Origin: Streptococcus pseudopneumoniae ATCC BAA-960 = CCUG 49455 | GTDB lineage: Bacteria > Bacillota > Bacilli > Lactobacillales > Streptococcaceae | Reading direction: 5' to 3' | DNA length: 64,000 nucleotides | NCBI RefSeq assembly: GCF_002087075.1 | Contig: NZ_MWSM01000018.1 | Location: 1 to 64,000 of the forward strand | Shown: in pieces, positions 57,267-64,000 of the stretch | Position numbering within the stretch: position 1 is the first letter of the stretch | How the letters are laid out: each line of letters starts with the position of its first letter | The notes under the pieces: model-generated | Seen by the model: the letters and a program-made list of their open reading frames with translations, nothing else | Database searches by the model: none | What the model was told of the DNA's origin: nothing | Position numbers and translations under genes: made by a program

Positions 57267-59123
57267 TTATATTTTTTCAAACTTTCCCTCACAATTATTT
57301 ATTAAATTGAAGAAACATCTACTAATAGCTATTCCCCCATTCTGAATAATAAATAGCTTAAGATAATAGCTTTGAAGTAAAGTATCCTCGTTAAAACAGA
57401 TCTCTCCTTCAACTACTTTAGTTCCAATATTTTTAAAACGTATTCTTTTCAACTCTGGTGAGGTATTTGATGACTTTTCTACATATGTTGGTAGCTGTAC
57501 TCCTAAGTAAACATCTCCTCTATGTTGTGGAGTAATAACAATCTTATATTTTATTCTTAATCTTTCTCTATCATAATTATCACACATAAAATCTACTTCT
57601 GGCATGCCTGTCATTGAAGTATTTTTATCACCGCACCTATAACAATAGAAAGAATTAATATTGAATAAATTGTTAGTTTCTGGAATATAGTTGCAACCAA
57701 CACCCGAACTTCCACAACAACATATTTTTTTGAAAATACTACTTTCATCAATTATAGACCTAAAAATATTATATCGATCAAATTCGAAAAGCTCGTCATT
57801 TTGGTTCTGAATCATTATTTCAGCTATCTTTTTAGAAATAGGATTTACTCTATTTATTAAATTTTGTTCAAAATTTAAATATTTTTCTTCTGTCACTCCA
57901 TAGGTACCTCTGCGTGTCATTTGCATGTAATCTGCTAAAACATTATTAGATAACTTTTTTACCTCATGTTCACTACTTAATAACCCAGACGAAACATATG
58001 AAGCAAGTCGCGATAAAATCATTTTGCTACTTTGGGTTAATCGGACAATCCCATTTATATTTTCAAGTGATTGATCTACTTTTCTAGTATTTGGGAGTCC
58101 AATATTAACAATTGAAACAAACGGCTGTACATCATTTAATTTATTATGAAGTTTGGTTCCAATATTTGTCAAATTTGAATCTGAAAAAATTTCATATATC
58201 TCTGGATTATCAATCGATTGAACAGCAATAGAAGCAACAATATTTCTTGCTATTCCATCGATAGCATCTAATGTTAAGTTGAATCTAGAATCATACAATC
58301 TACAATCATTAAACGGAAAATTACTACAAGATAATAAAAATAATGTTTCAACATTTATAGAGCTAATACGTATTGCTTTACTCTCATCCTTAAAAAAAGA
58401 TTGCCCTTGATGGCCCCAAGAAGGAGCAAATTTTTCTTGTTGAGGAATTAATTTATTAAAACCATGCAAAGTGAAATCAGCTAAATTTAGATGATCTTCT
58501 TTTCCATGTCCATGAAAAACTAATTCTGACCAAGATTTTTCTTCCAAAAGATTTTTTATATTTTCATTTTCAAGCCTTTTTATATCAAAAATATCCCATT
58601 TGTTTTTTGTTTCACTAAATTCATTTAACTTTTTATGCGAAAAGACTGCTTTTCGTACTTCTTTTTCACTTTTTGAGTAAAACTGCTTTCCTATCATCCA
58701 AGACAATGAAGATAGATCTCTTCCTGTCAGTATGTACAGTTCAATATTATTTTTCTTACAATATTCTAATATAGTCAAAATTTTATATTGTGAAAAATCT
58801 TTATATAGTCCTATTACTACCAGATTTTCTATGTTTATCATCTCATTTAAAGAGGTCACCCACTTCTTACAAAATAACCTACAGTTTTTATAAAACTCTA
58901 AATCAGAAGATAGAGTGATCCCTGCATCGCATTGGTAAATTGGCGTTGTTTTATAGCATTCGGAATATTCATTGTTAATTCGCTTGATATTATGAAGTAA
59001 ATCTTCTCTTTTGTGGTCAACAAAAATAGGAATTTCTCCTTGAAAATTTAAACCCATAGTATTAAAAGCATTCGAATACTCTTGTACATTATTTGATATT
59101 TTAAATAAATTCTGTTTTTTCAA
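57267..59123 (-). CDS. Caspase-fold (CHAT/C25-like) protein with zinc ribbon, Rgg/SHP-linked
   Basis: 618-residue protein. The start is a TTG at 59123 (MKKQNLFKIS) placed 6 nt after GGGAGG. Residues 60-300 look like a caspase-type domain: a Rossmann-like start (LVVIGLYKDF), the catalytic histidine in LVFHGHGKEDHLNL (HGHG at 204-207) and the catalytic cysteine in TLFLLSCSNFPF (Cys266). Residues 468-497 hold CCC...C and CYRC spacing like a zinc ribbon. The last ~110 residues are beta-rich (ITPQHRGDVYLGVQLPTY). No signal or membrane segment. The gene is the first after the shp peptide gene, beyond a hairpin, so pheromone control is likely. It could be a protease or a modification enzyme; the exact family is not recognised. 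Confidence 0.65.
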   Translation of the reverse strand: MKKQNLFKISNNVQEYSNAFNTMGLNFQGEIPIFVDHKREDLLHNIKRINNEYSECYKTTPIYQCDAGITLSSDLEFYKNCRLFCKKWVTSLNEMINIENLVVIGLYKDFSQYKILTILEYCKKNNIELYILTGRDLSSLSWMIGKQFYSKSEKEVRKAVFSHKKLNEFSETKNKWDIFDIKRLENENIKNLLEEKSWSELVFHGHGKEDHLNLADFTLHGFNKLIPQQEKFAPSWGHQGQSFFKDESKAIRISSINVETLFLLSCSNFPFNDCRLYDSRFNLTLDAIDGIARNIVASIAVQSIDNPEIYEIFSDSNLTNIGTKLHNKLNDVQPFVSIVNIGLPNTRKVDQSLENINGIVRLTQSSKMILSRLASYVSSGLLSSEHEVKKLSNNVLADYMQMTRRGTYGVTEEKYLNFEQNLINRVNPISKKIAEIMIQNQNDELFEFDRYNIFRSIIDESSIFKKICCCGSSGVGCNYIPETNNLFNINSFYCYRCGDKNTSMTGMPEVDFMCDNYDRERLRIKYKIVITPQHRGDVYLGVQLPTYVEKSSNTSPELKRIRFKNIGTKVVEGEICFNEDTLLQSYYLKLFIIQNGGIAISRCFFNLINNCEGKFEKI

Positions 59124-59176
59124 TTAAAGCCTCCCAAATTATAAATACCGTATTTTATACTATGTATCTATAAAAT

Positions 59177-59220
59177 CTTAAGTCTTTAGAATATTCTAAA
59201 GACTTAAGTGTACACTTAAG
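59177..59220 (-). promoter_or_regulatory. Two overlapping perfect palindromes between shp and the caspase-like gene
   Basis: A 32-bp perfect palindrome (59177-59208, core AGAATATTCT) shares its arm CTTAAG with an 18-bp perfect palindrome (59203-59220, CTTAAGTGTACACTTAAG). In RNA from the shp promoter only one of the two hairpins can form at a time. The larger is followed by ATTTTAT and may act as a weak terminator. Confidence 0.6.
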
Positions 59221-59224
59221 CATT

Positions 59225-59296
59225 TTACCCACCAACAATTATAATAATATCCATCACCAAAACCAAAATCGGCAAAAATTTTGAAATTTTCTTCAT
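59225..59296 (-). CDS. shp: Short hydrophobic peptide pheromone precursor (SHP3-type)
   Basis: 23-codon gene. The precursor has a lysine-rich start (MKKISKF), a hydrophobic core (LPILVLVM) and the C-terminus DIIIIVGG. As I remember it, this octapeptide equals the mature SHP3 pheromone of S. pyogenes, and the whole precursor differs at only a few core positions. AAAGGAAG lies 7 nt before the ATG. It is divergent from the rgg gene, the standard arrangement. After export and processing (Eep-type protease) the octapeptide would re-enter by the oligopeptide permease and bind Rgg. Confidence 0.93.
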   Translation of the reverse strand: MKKISKFLPILVLVMDIIIIVGG

Positions 59297-59311
59297 ACTC
59301 GGACTTCCTTT

Positions 59312-59345
59312 CCGTTTTTATTTATTGTACAATAAATAAAAACGG
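59312..59345. promoter_or_regulatory. 34-bp perfect palindrome: Rgg operator overlapping divergent promoters
   Basis: Arms CCGTTTTTATTTATTGT and its exact complement meet at TGTACA. Because of the symmetry, both strands contain TACAAT, which can be the -10 of shp (minus) and of rgg (plus). The shp ribosome site begins a few bases beyond the left arm. Its position between shp and rgg matches Rgg-box locations in other streptococci. Confidence 0.75.
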
Positions 59346-59375
59346 ATTTAATTTTTGTTGGGAAAATGGGAAATT

Positions 59376-60227
59376 ATGAAATCAAAACTTGGCATCACAC
59401 TTAGAAAAGTTCGTAAAGGAAAACAAATTAGTCTATGCTCTGTAGCAGATGAACACCTTTCAAAATCTCAAATATCTAGATTCGAACGTGGGGAATCAGA
59501 GATATCTTGTATTCGACTTATCAATATTTTAGACAAATTACACATTACTTTAGATAAGTTTCTTATTTTACATAATGAAGATTATACTAATGCTGAATTA
59601 TTCGCTAATTTGGTTCAATATATTCGTAAGCAATATTCATCACATAACATCAAAAATATAGCTGCTCTACTTTCTGACTCATCACATTACACTTTAAATT
59701 CTTTCGATAAAACAATGATAAAATCCATTCTACATACAATGGATTCCAGCATTATTCCATCAAATAAAGAATTACTTCAATTGACAGATTATCTCTTTAA
59801 AGTTGAAAAATGGGGTTACTATGAAATCACTTTATTAGGTAACTGTGTACGAACAATAAACTACAACTCCTACTTCCTATTAACAAAGGAAATGTTGAAC
59901 AATTACATCTACTCTTCATTGAATAAAACAAATAAGCGAATTGTCACTCAATTGGCCATCAATTGTCTAATTCTTAGCGTAGATAAGGAAGAATTTTCAA
60001 ACTGTACTTGTCTAATCACCGAAATAAAAGCATTATTAGATAATGAATTAAACTTTTATGAACAGACAGTTTTTCTCTATGCAACTGGTTACTTTGAATT
60101 TAAGCGTCATTTAGATAGCGGAATTGAAAAAATGAAACAGGCCATACAAGTCCTTGATATTTTAGGAGAAGACAAGTTAAAATTACACTATACTAGCCAT
60201 TTCGATAAACTGGTAAACAAAGAATAG
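59376..60227 (+). CDS. rgg: Rgg2/Rgg3-type pheromone-responsive regulator
   Basis: 283-residue RRNPP-family regulator. The start is set at the ATG at 59376 ([20 protein letters not shown]); a TTG seven codons earlier is possible. The N-terminal helix-turn-helix (about residues 1-65) includes [19 protein letters not shown]. The remainder is a helical repeat domain for peptide binding and dimerisation, with [36 protein letters not shown] and [19 protein letters not shown]. These stretches closely resemble the S. pyogenes Rgg2/Rgg3 sequences I remember. Whether it activates (Rgg2-like) or represses (Rgg3-like) cannot be read from sequence; the SHP3-type ligand favours an Rgg3 role. Confidence 0.92.
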   Translation: MKSKLGITLRKVRKGKQISLCSVADEHLSKSQISRFERGESEISCIRLINILDKLHITLDKFLILHNEDYTNAELFANLVQYIRKQYSSHNIKNIAALLSDSSHYTLNSFDKTMIKSILHTMDSSIIPSNKELLQLTDYLFKVEKWGYYEITLLGNCVRTINYNSYFLLTKEMLNNYIYSSLNKTNKRIVTQLAINCLILSVDKEEFSNCTCLITEIKALLDNELNFYEQTVFLYATGYFEFKRHLDSGIEKMKQAIQVLDILGEDKLKLHYTSHFDKLVNKE

Positions 60228-60327
60228 ATGAAATGATTCTCTACTATTTAACATTTTACAAATCAAGGGTGTCTCCATAAACTCGCAACATCTCTAATGA
60301 TTTTACCCTGATAGCAATAGACAGTTA

Positions 60328-60366
60328 AAAAGCCCTGAAATCAGCTAAATTTCAAGGCTTTCTTTA
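60328..60366. terminator. Convergent terminator between rgg and smc
   Basis: AAAGCC-CTGAAAT and ATTTCAAG-GCTTT arms flanked by A and T runs, serving rgg (plus) and possibly smc (minus). Confidence 0.7.
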
Positions 60367-60420
60367 TAGGCTATTGTATCAATTTACTTATTCCGATTTC
60401 TGTTGCTACTAGTTTAATTG

Positions 60421-63400
60421 TCATCCTTCAATACCTTCTAAATCTTTTAACTTAACTGAAACAATTTTTGAGACACCTGACTCTTGCATGGTCACTCCAT
60501 AGATGGAATCAGCCGCTGCCATGGTTCCTTTACGGTGGGTCACAACGATAAACTGGCTGTCCTTGTCAAATCGATTGAGGTAATCCCCAAAACGTTTAAC
60601 ATTGGCTTCATCCAGCGCAGCTTCCACCTCATCCAAGATGACAAATGGAATGGTCTTGACACGAATAATGGAGAAGAGCAAGGCAAGAGCTGATAAGGCT
60701 TTTTCCCCACCACTCATGAGATTAAGCGACTGGATTTTCTTTCCTGGTGGTTGGACTGAAATCTCAACCCCAGCTGTCAGTAAGTCACCCTCAGTCAATA
60801 TCAAGTCTGCCTGACCTCCGCCAAACATCTGTTTGAAGGTCACTTTAAAGGACTCACGAATAGCTTCAAAAGTTGATTTAAAGCGTTCCTTGACCTCATC
60901 ATTCATCTCTGTAATGGTCTCAAGGAGCAGGTTTTTCGCTGACAAAATATCATTTCGCTGGCTATTGAGGAAATCCAGACGGCTGTGAACTTCTTCGTAC
61001 TGTTCAATAGCATCCAAATTGACAGGCCCCAGTGAGCGAATAGCCTTCTCTAAATCCTTAACTTCTTGCTCTGCCAGATTGAGGTTTTCCAATTCATGTG
61101 CCTTTTCTAGTGCTTCAGTATAGCTAATCTGGTACTGGTCTGTTAATTGACTTTGTAAATGACGTAAGCGCTCGCTAACCTTTTCTTTCTTAGCTTCAGC
61201 ACGTGTTTGCTTGCGAATCCACTCCTCATTCTGTTGGCGAGCCTGATCCAAATGACTAGCAATATCATCTAATTGCCCTTCAATATCATCCAACTCAAAC
61301 TGCTTACGAATCAAGCCTTGTTGGAGATTTGTTTTCTGCATTTTGGCTTCTTTCGCCTGTTGACTGAGCAATTCTGTATCAACCTTCTCCAGATTATCAA
61401 CCTTTTCTTGAAGAAGGCGCTGGATTTCCTCTTGTTCGATATTCAGATTATCCAATTCCTTGCCTAGACGCTCAATATCAGCTACTTCATAACGTTTTTG
61501 CCCTTGCAGTTCTGTCTTAAGCAAACGAGCTTGCGCTAGCTCTTCCTGCAAGTTTTGATAGCGTTCTTGGATGGCGTTTTTGTTAGACTTAATTTCTTCA
61601 ATCTCAGCTTCCAGATTTTGCTTGTCACTGGCAATGGTAGCAAGGCGATCTTGGCATTTTTCCTTATCTGCTTGCCAATCTCCGTCAGAAAGACGATCTA
61701 ATTCCTCTTCTTGGAGTTTCCAAAGAGTTTCCAGTTCTTCAACTTGCTGACTGGTCTGCTGATAGGCGAGGGACAAGCCTTGCTCCTGAATACGAGCCTG
61801 CTCTCCCTGATATTTAATAGCTTCTAATGATTCGGTCAATCTAGCCATCTGGTCTTGTAAGATCTTCAAACTCGACTCTTCTGAACGAAGACTTGCTTCC
61901 TCTTCAGCAATTTCTTTTTGCAATTGCTCCAGTTCTGGCTTGATAAAAATACTGTTATTCTGGCGATTGGCACCACCCGCATAGGAACCACCTGTTCGCA
62001 ACTCTGTTCCATCCAATGTCACCATACGAACCTGATAACGAACCTGGCGAGCTGCTTCACGCGAATGCTCTACAGTATCAAAAATAGCCGTCGTAGCTAG
62101 CAAGTTCTTGAAAATAGCTTCCAACCTATTATCGAATGTCACCAACTCATCTGCCATGCCCAGAAATCCCGGACTTGCAGCGATAGCATCTTGATTCTGG
62201 CTAGAAATCGTACGAGCCTTAATCGTTGTCAAAGGAAGGAAGGTTGCACGACCAGCCCTGTTGCGTTTGAGGAAATCTATAGCCTTAGTCGCCGCGTTCT
62301 CATCCTCTACGATGATGTGCTGACTGCTTGCTCCAAGCGCAATCTCTAAGGCAGTTTGATAATGAACATCAAAAGTCAGATGCTCACTAACTGCCCCAAT
62401 AATCCCACCAAGGCGGTCTTTTTCTTGGAGGACACTCTTAACACCTGCATAAAAGTTACTGTGATTTCTCAGGATATTTTCCAAACTTTGGGCTCTAGCC
62501 TGCTTGTTTTTAAGACTGTCCAGACGGTCAAATAGTTGACTTTGCTGAGCTTGATAGGAAGCTTTCTGCTCCTCTTGCTCCTTGGCAATAGCTTGGTAGT
62601 CAGCCAATAATTTCTGAACATGCTCCTTGGCAGTTTCAAGCTCCGCCTTTTGCTGACTAGCCTTCTCTTTAGCTGTAGCCAGCTGTTCTTTCAGCTTTTC
62701 TAATTGATCTGCTTGTTTTTGAGAAAGCTGACGACTATTTTCCAACTCATTCTCAATACGAGTCAGTTGGTTTGAGACATCCGCTTCTTCTTGTAAAAGA
62801 GCTACAAAGCGTTCACGCAAAAGCTCAATCATCTGATCAGGATCATCTGAAAAAGTCAGCAATTCAGCCTCTAGTCGATTGAGTTTTTGATTATTTTGGA
62901 CTAGATTTTCCTCTAAAAGTGCCAAAGAGCTTTCCTTATCAGATTTTTCTTGGCTGAGTAAATTTCTCTTATCCTCCAAAGCAGCCAAACGGGCTTGTGC
63001 CTCCTGTTGATTGAGGGCTACTTGCTCAGATTCTAATTTCGATAGGGCTAATTTTCTCTCTAAATCACTAATCAGACTGGTCAAATCCATCAAACTGCCT
63101 TGGTCTTTAGCCATTTCAGCCTGTAAATCTTGGCGTTGCTTTTTAAGAGTTTGATTTTCTTCTTCTAATTTTTCACGCTTTTGGTAATAGCTTGTCAAGA
63201 GTTCCTGAACCTGTACCAACTCTTCTTCTGTCGACTCTAGTTCAGCCTTATTTTCCTTGATTTGAGCAACAAGGACATCCAAGTAAATAGCCTTGCGTTG
63301 ACCTTCCAAATCTAAAAACTTACGAGCATTTTCTGCTTGCTTCTCAAGAGGCTTGATTTGATTATCCAACTCATAGATAATGTCCTCTAAGCGGTCTAGA

Positions 63401-63960
63401 TTATCCTGAGTTTGTTGCAATTTGCTCTCAGTCTCTTTTCTACGAGTTTTGTATTTCAAAACTCCAGCAGCCTCTTCAAAAATAGCTCTGCGTTCTTCAG
63501 GCTTGGAGTTGAAAATCTCCTCAACCTTCCCTTGGGAAATGATAGAGAAGGAATCTCGTCCCAATCCAGTATCCAAGAAAAGATCATGAATATCACGCAG
63601 ACGGACTTTCTTGCCGTCAATCTTGTATTCGCTATCTCCACTACGATAGATATGACGTTCTACCCTGATTTCTTGTCCTGCATCCTTGATAAATCCGTCA
63701 TGATTATCCAGAGTCACAACTACAGAAGCATAATTGAGCGGTTTGCGACTTTCAGTTCCAGCAAAAATGACATCCGGCATCTTGCCCCCACGGAGACTCT
63801 TAACACTTGACTCCCCCAAGGCCCAACGCAGACTTTCTGTAATATTGGACTTTCCAGATCCATTTGGTCCAACAACCGCCGTCACACCTTGGTCAAAGAC
63901 GACCTTGGTCTTGTCAGCAAAAGACTTGAATCCCTGAATTTCGATTTCCTTTAAATACAT
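60421..63960 (-). CDS. smc: Chromosome partition protein SMC
   Basis: 1179-residue condensin ATPase. Walker A is VVGPNGSGKSNITES (about residues 30-44). Two long coiled coils flank a hinge (about 500-680) containing GVKSVLQEKDRLGGIIGAVS and GGSYAGGANRQN. The C-terminal head has the signature LNLMSGGEKALSALALLFS and Walker B FVILDEVEAALDEANV. Full length. The start codon overlaps the 3' end of the upstream rnc gene by 10 nt, the usual rnc-smc order. Confidence 0.97.
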   Translation of the reverse strand: MYLKEIEIQGFKSFADKTKVVFDQGVTAVVGPNGSGKSNITESLRWALGESSVKSLRGGKMPDVIFAGTESRKPLNYASVVVTLDNHDGFIKDAGQEIRVERHIYRSGDSEYKIDGKKVRLRDIHDLFLDTGLGRDSFSIISQGKVEEIFNSKPEERRAIFEEAAGVLKYKTRRKETESKLQQTQDNLDRLEDIIYELDNQIKPLEKQAENARKFLDLEGQRKAIYLDVLVAQIKENKAELESTEEELVQVQELLTSYYQKREKLEEENQTLKKQRQDLQAEMAKDQGSLMDLTSLISDLERKLALSKLESEQVALNQQEAQARLAALEDKRNLLSQEKSDKESSLALLEENLVQNNQKLNRLEAELLTFSDDPDQMIELLRERFVALLQEEADVSNQLTRIENELENSRQLSQKQADQLEKLKEQLATAKEKASQQKAELETAKEHVQKLLADYQAIAKEQEEQKASYQAQQSQLFDRLDSLKNKQARAQSLENILRNHSNFYAGVKSVLQEKDRLGGIIGAVSEHLTFDVHYQTALEIALGASSQHIIVEDENAATKAIDFLKRNRAGRATFLPLTTIKARTISSQNQDAIAASPGFLGMADELVTFDNRLEAIFKNLLATTAIFDTVEHSREAARQVRYQVRMVTLDGTELRTGGSYAGGANRQNNSIFIKPELEQLQKEIAEEEASLRSEESSLKILQDQMARLTESLEAIKYQGEQARIQEQGLSLAYQQTSQQVEELETLWKLQEEELDRLSDGDWQADKEKCQDRLATIASDKQNLEAEIEEIKSNKNAIQERYQNLQEELAQARLLKTELQGQKRYEVADIERLGKELDNLNIEQEEIQRLLQEKVDNLEKVDTELLSQQAKEAKMQKTNLQQGLIRKQFELDDIEGQLDDIASHLDQARQQNEEWIRKQTRAEAKKEKVSERLRHLQSQLTDQYQISYTEALEKAHELENLNLAEQEVKDLEKAIRSLGPVNLDAIEQYEEVHSRLDFLNSQRNDILSAKNLLLETITEMNDEVKERFKSTFEAIRESFKVTFKQMFGGGQADLILTEGDLLTAGVEISVQPPGKKIQSLNLMSGGEKALSALALLFSIIRVKTIPFVILDEVEAALDEANVKRFGDYLNRFDKDSQFIVVTHRKGTMAAADSIYGVTMQESGVSKIVSVKLKDLEGIEG

Positions 63961-64000
63961 GAATCCAGCCCTTTCTCAACGGCATTTTTGGCAGCTTCCT
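63951..64000 (-). CDS. rnc: Ribonuclease III, C-terminal end only
   Basis: The last 15 codons of a frame entering from the window edge read EAAKNAVEKGLDSCI and then stop, matching the end of the double-stranded-RNA-binding domain of streptococcal RNase III. Identification rests on this short tail and on the conserved rnc-smc order. Confidence 0.7.
   Translation of the reverse strand, partial: EAAKNAVEKGLDSCI

Noticed and set aside
51123..59123. Radical-SAM RiPP cluster, often found with Rgg/SHP
   Set aside because: No CxxxCxxC radical-SAM enzyme or precursor peptide other than the SHP was found.
50040..60420. Integrative element or prophage interpretation of the island
   Set aside because: No integrase, relaxase, phage structural gene or flanking direct repeat is visible.

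Overview
The window looks like a chromosome segment from a mitis-group streptococcus close to Streptococcus pneumoniae / S. mitis. The evidence is low G+C, pneumococcal-type gene order (lepA, recN-argR-tlyA-ispA-xseBA, vicRKX-mutY, ftsY-Cof-Cof-smc-rnc), RUP and BOX intergenic repeats, a RelBE2-type toxin-antitoxin pair, and an L-lactate dehydrogenase and GyrA that read as pneumococcal/mitis versions. No rRNA or tRNA gene is visible.

Layout. 1-2219 (minus): N-terminal part of a YSIRK-signal, LPXTG-class surface adhesin with DUF1542 repeats that runs off the window. 2400-4364: a (TA)12 palindrome and an Rpn-family PD-(D/E)XK nuclease gene whose 3' end is tandemly duplicated and decayed. 4697-16342: housekeeping genes on the minus strand (lepA, a metallophosphatase, recN, argR, tlyA, ispA, xseB, xseA, udk, truB, a DUF2130 protein), with a pediocin-like bacteriocin/immunity pair inserted between udk and truB. 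16438-21252: a metY relic cut by a RUP, srtA, gyrA and divergent ldh. 21512-27376: an accessory defence block with a two-gene restriction-modification system (T5orf172/GIY-YIG-like + helicase protein and an NPPY methylase) followed by relBE. 27467-33641: vicX-vicK-vicR, mutY, fhs. 33871-37015 (plus): coaB-coaC-ECF transporter and niaX-niaR. 37012-46315: mutX, two acetyltransferases, uvrB, a CPBP protease, the glutamine-type ABC transporter and zwf. 46314-47030: an IS200-type element. 47113-50033: ftsY and two Cof-type HAD phosphatases.

50040-60240 is an AT-rich island between the second Cof gene and smc. It opens with an IS66 transposase relic and a RUP, and holds a tightly packed minus-strand operon: nucleoside deoxyribosyltransferase-like enzyme, glycosyltransferase, an unknown protein split by a poly-G tract, an MFS exporter, a DNA-methyltransferase-type enzyme and a frameshifted UDP-sugar dehydrogenase. 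Upstream sit a caspase-fold (HGHG...C) protein with a zinc ribbon, a 23-residue short hydrophobic peptide gene ending DIIIIVGG, and a divergent Rgg2/Rgg3-type regulator. A 34-bp perfect palindrome lies between the peptide and regulator genes.

How it works together (inference): the peptide is exported, matured to the C-terminal pheromone, re-imported and bound by Rgg, which controls the divergent promoter. The output would be the caspase-like protein and the small-molecule-like modification/export operon. The arrangement recalls the Rgg3/SHP3-controlled operon of S. pyogenes, which I remember as an immunomodulatory locus, but I cannot verify gene-by-gene correspondence here. The island carries one frameshift in a G9 run and one in an A6 run, so it may be phase variable or decaying in this strain.
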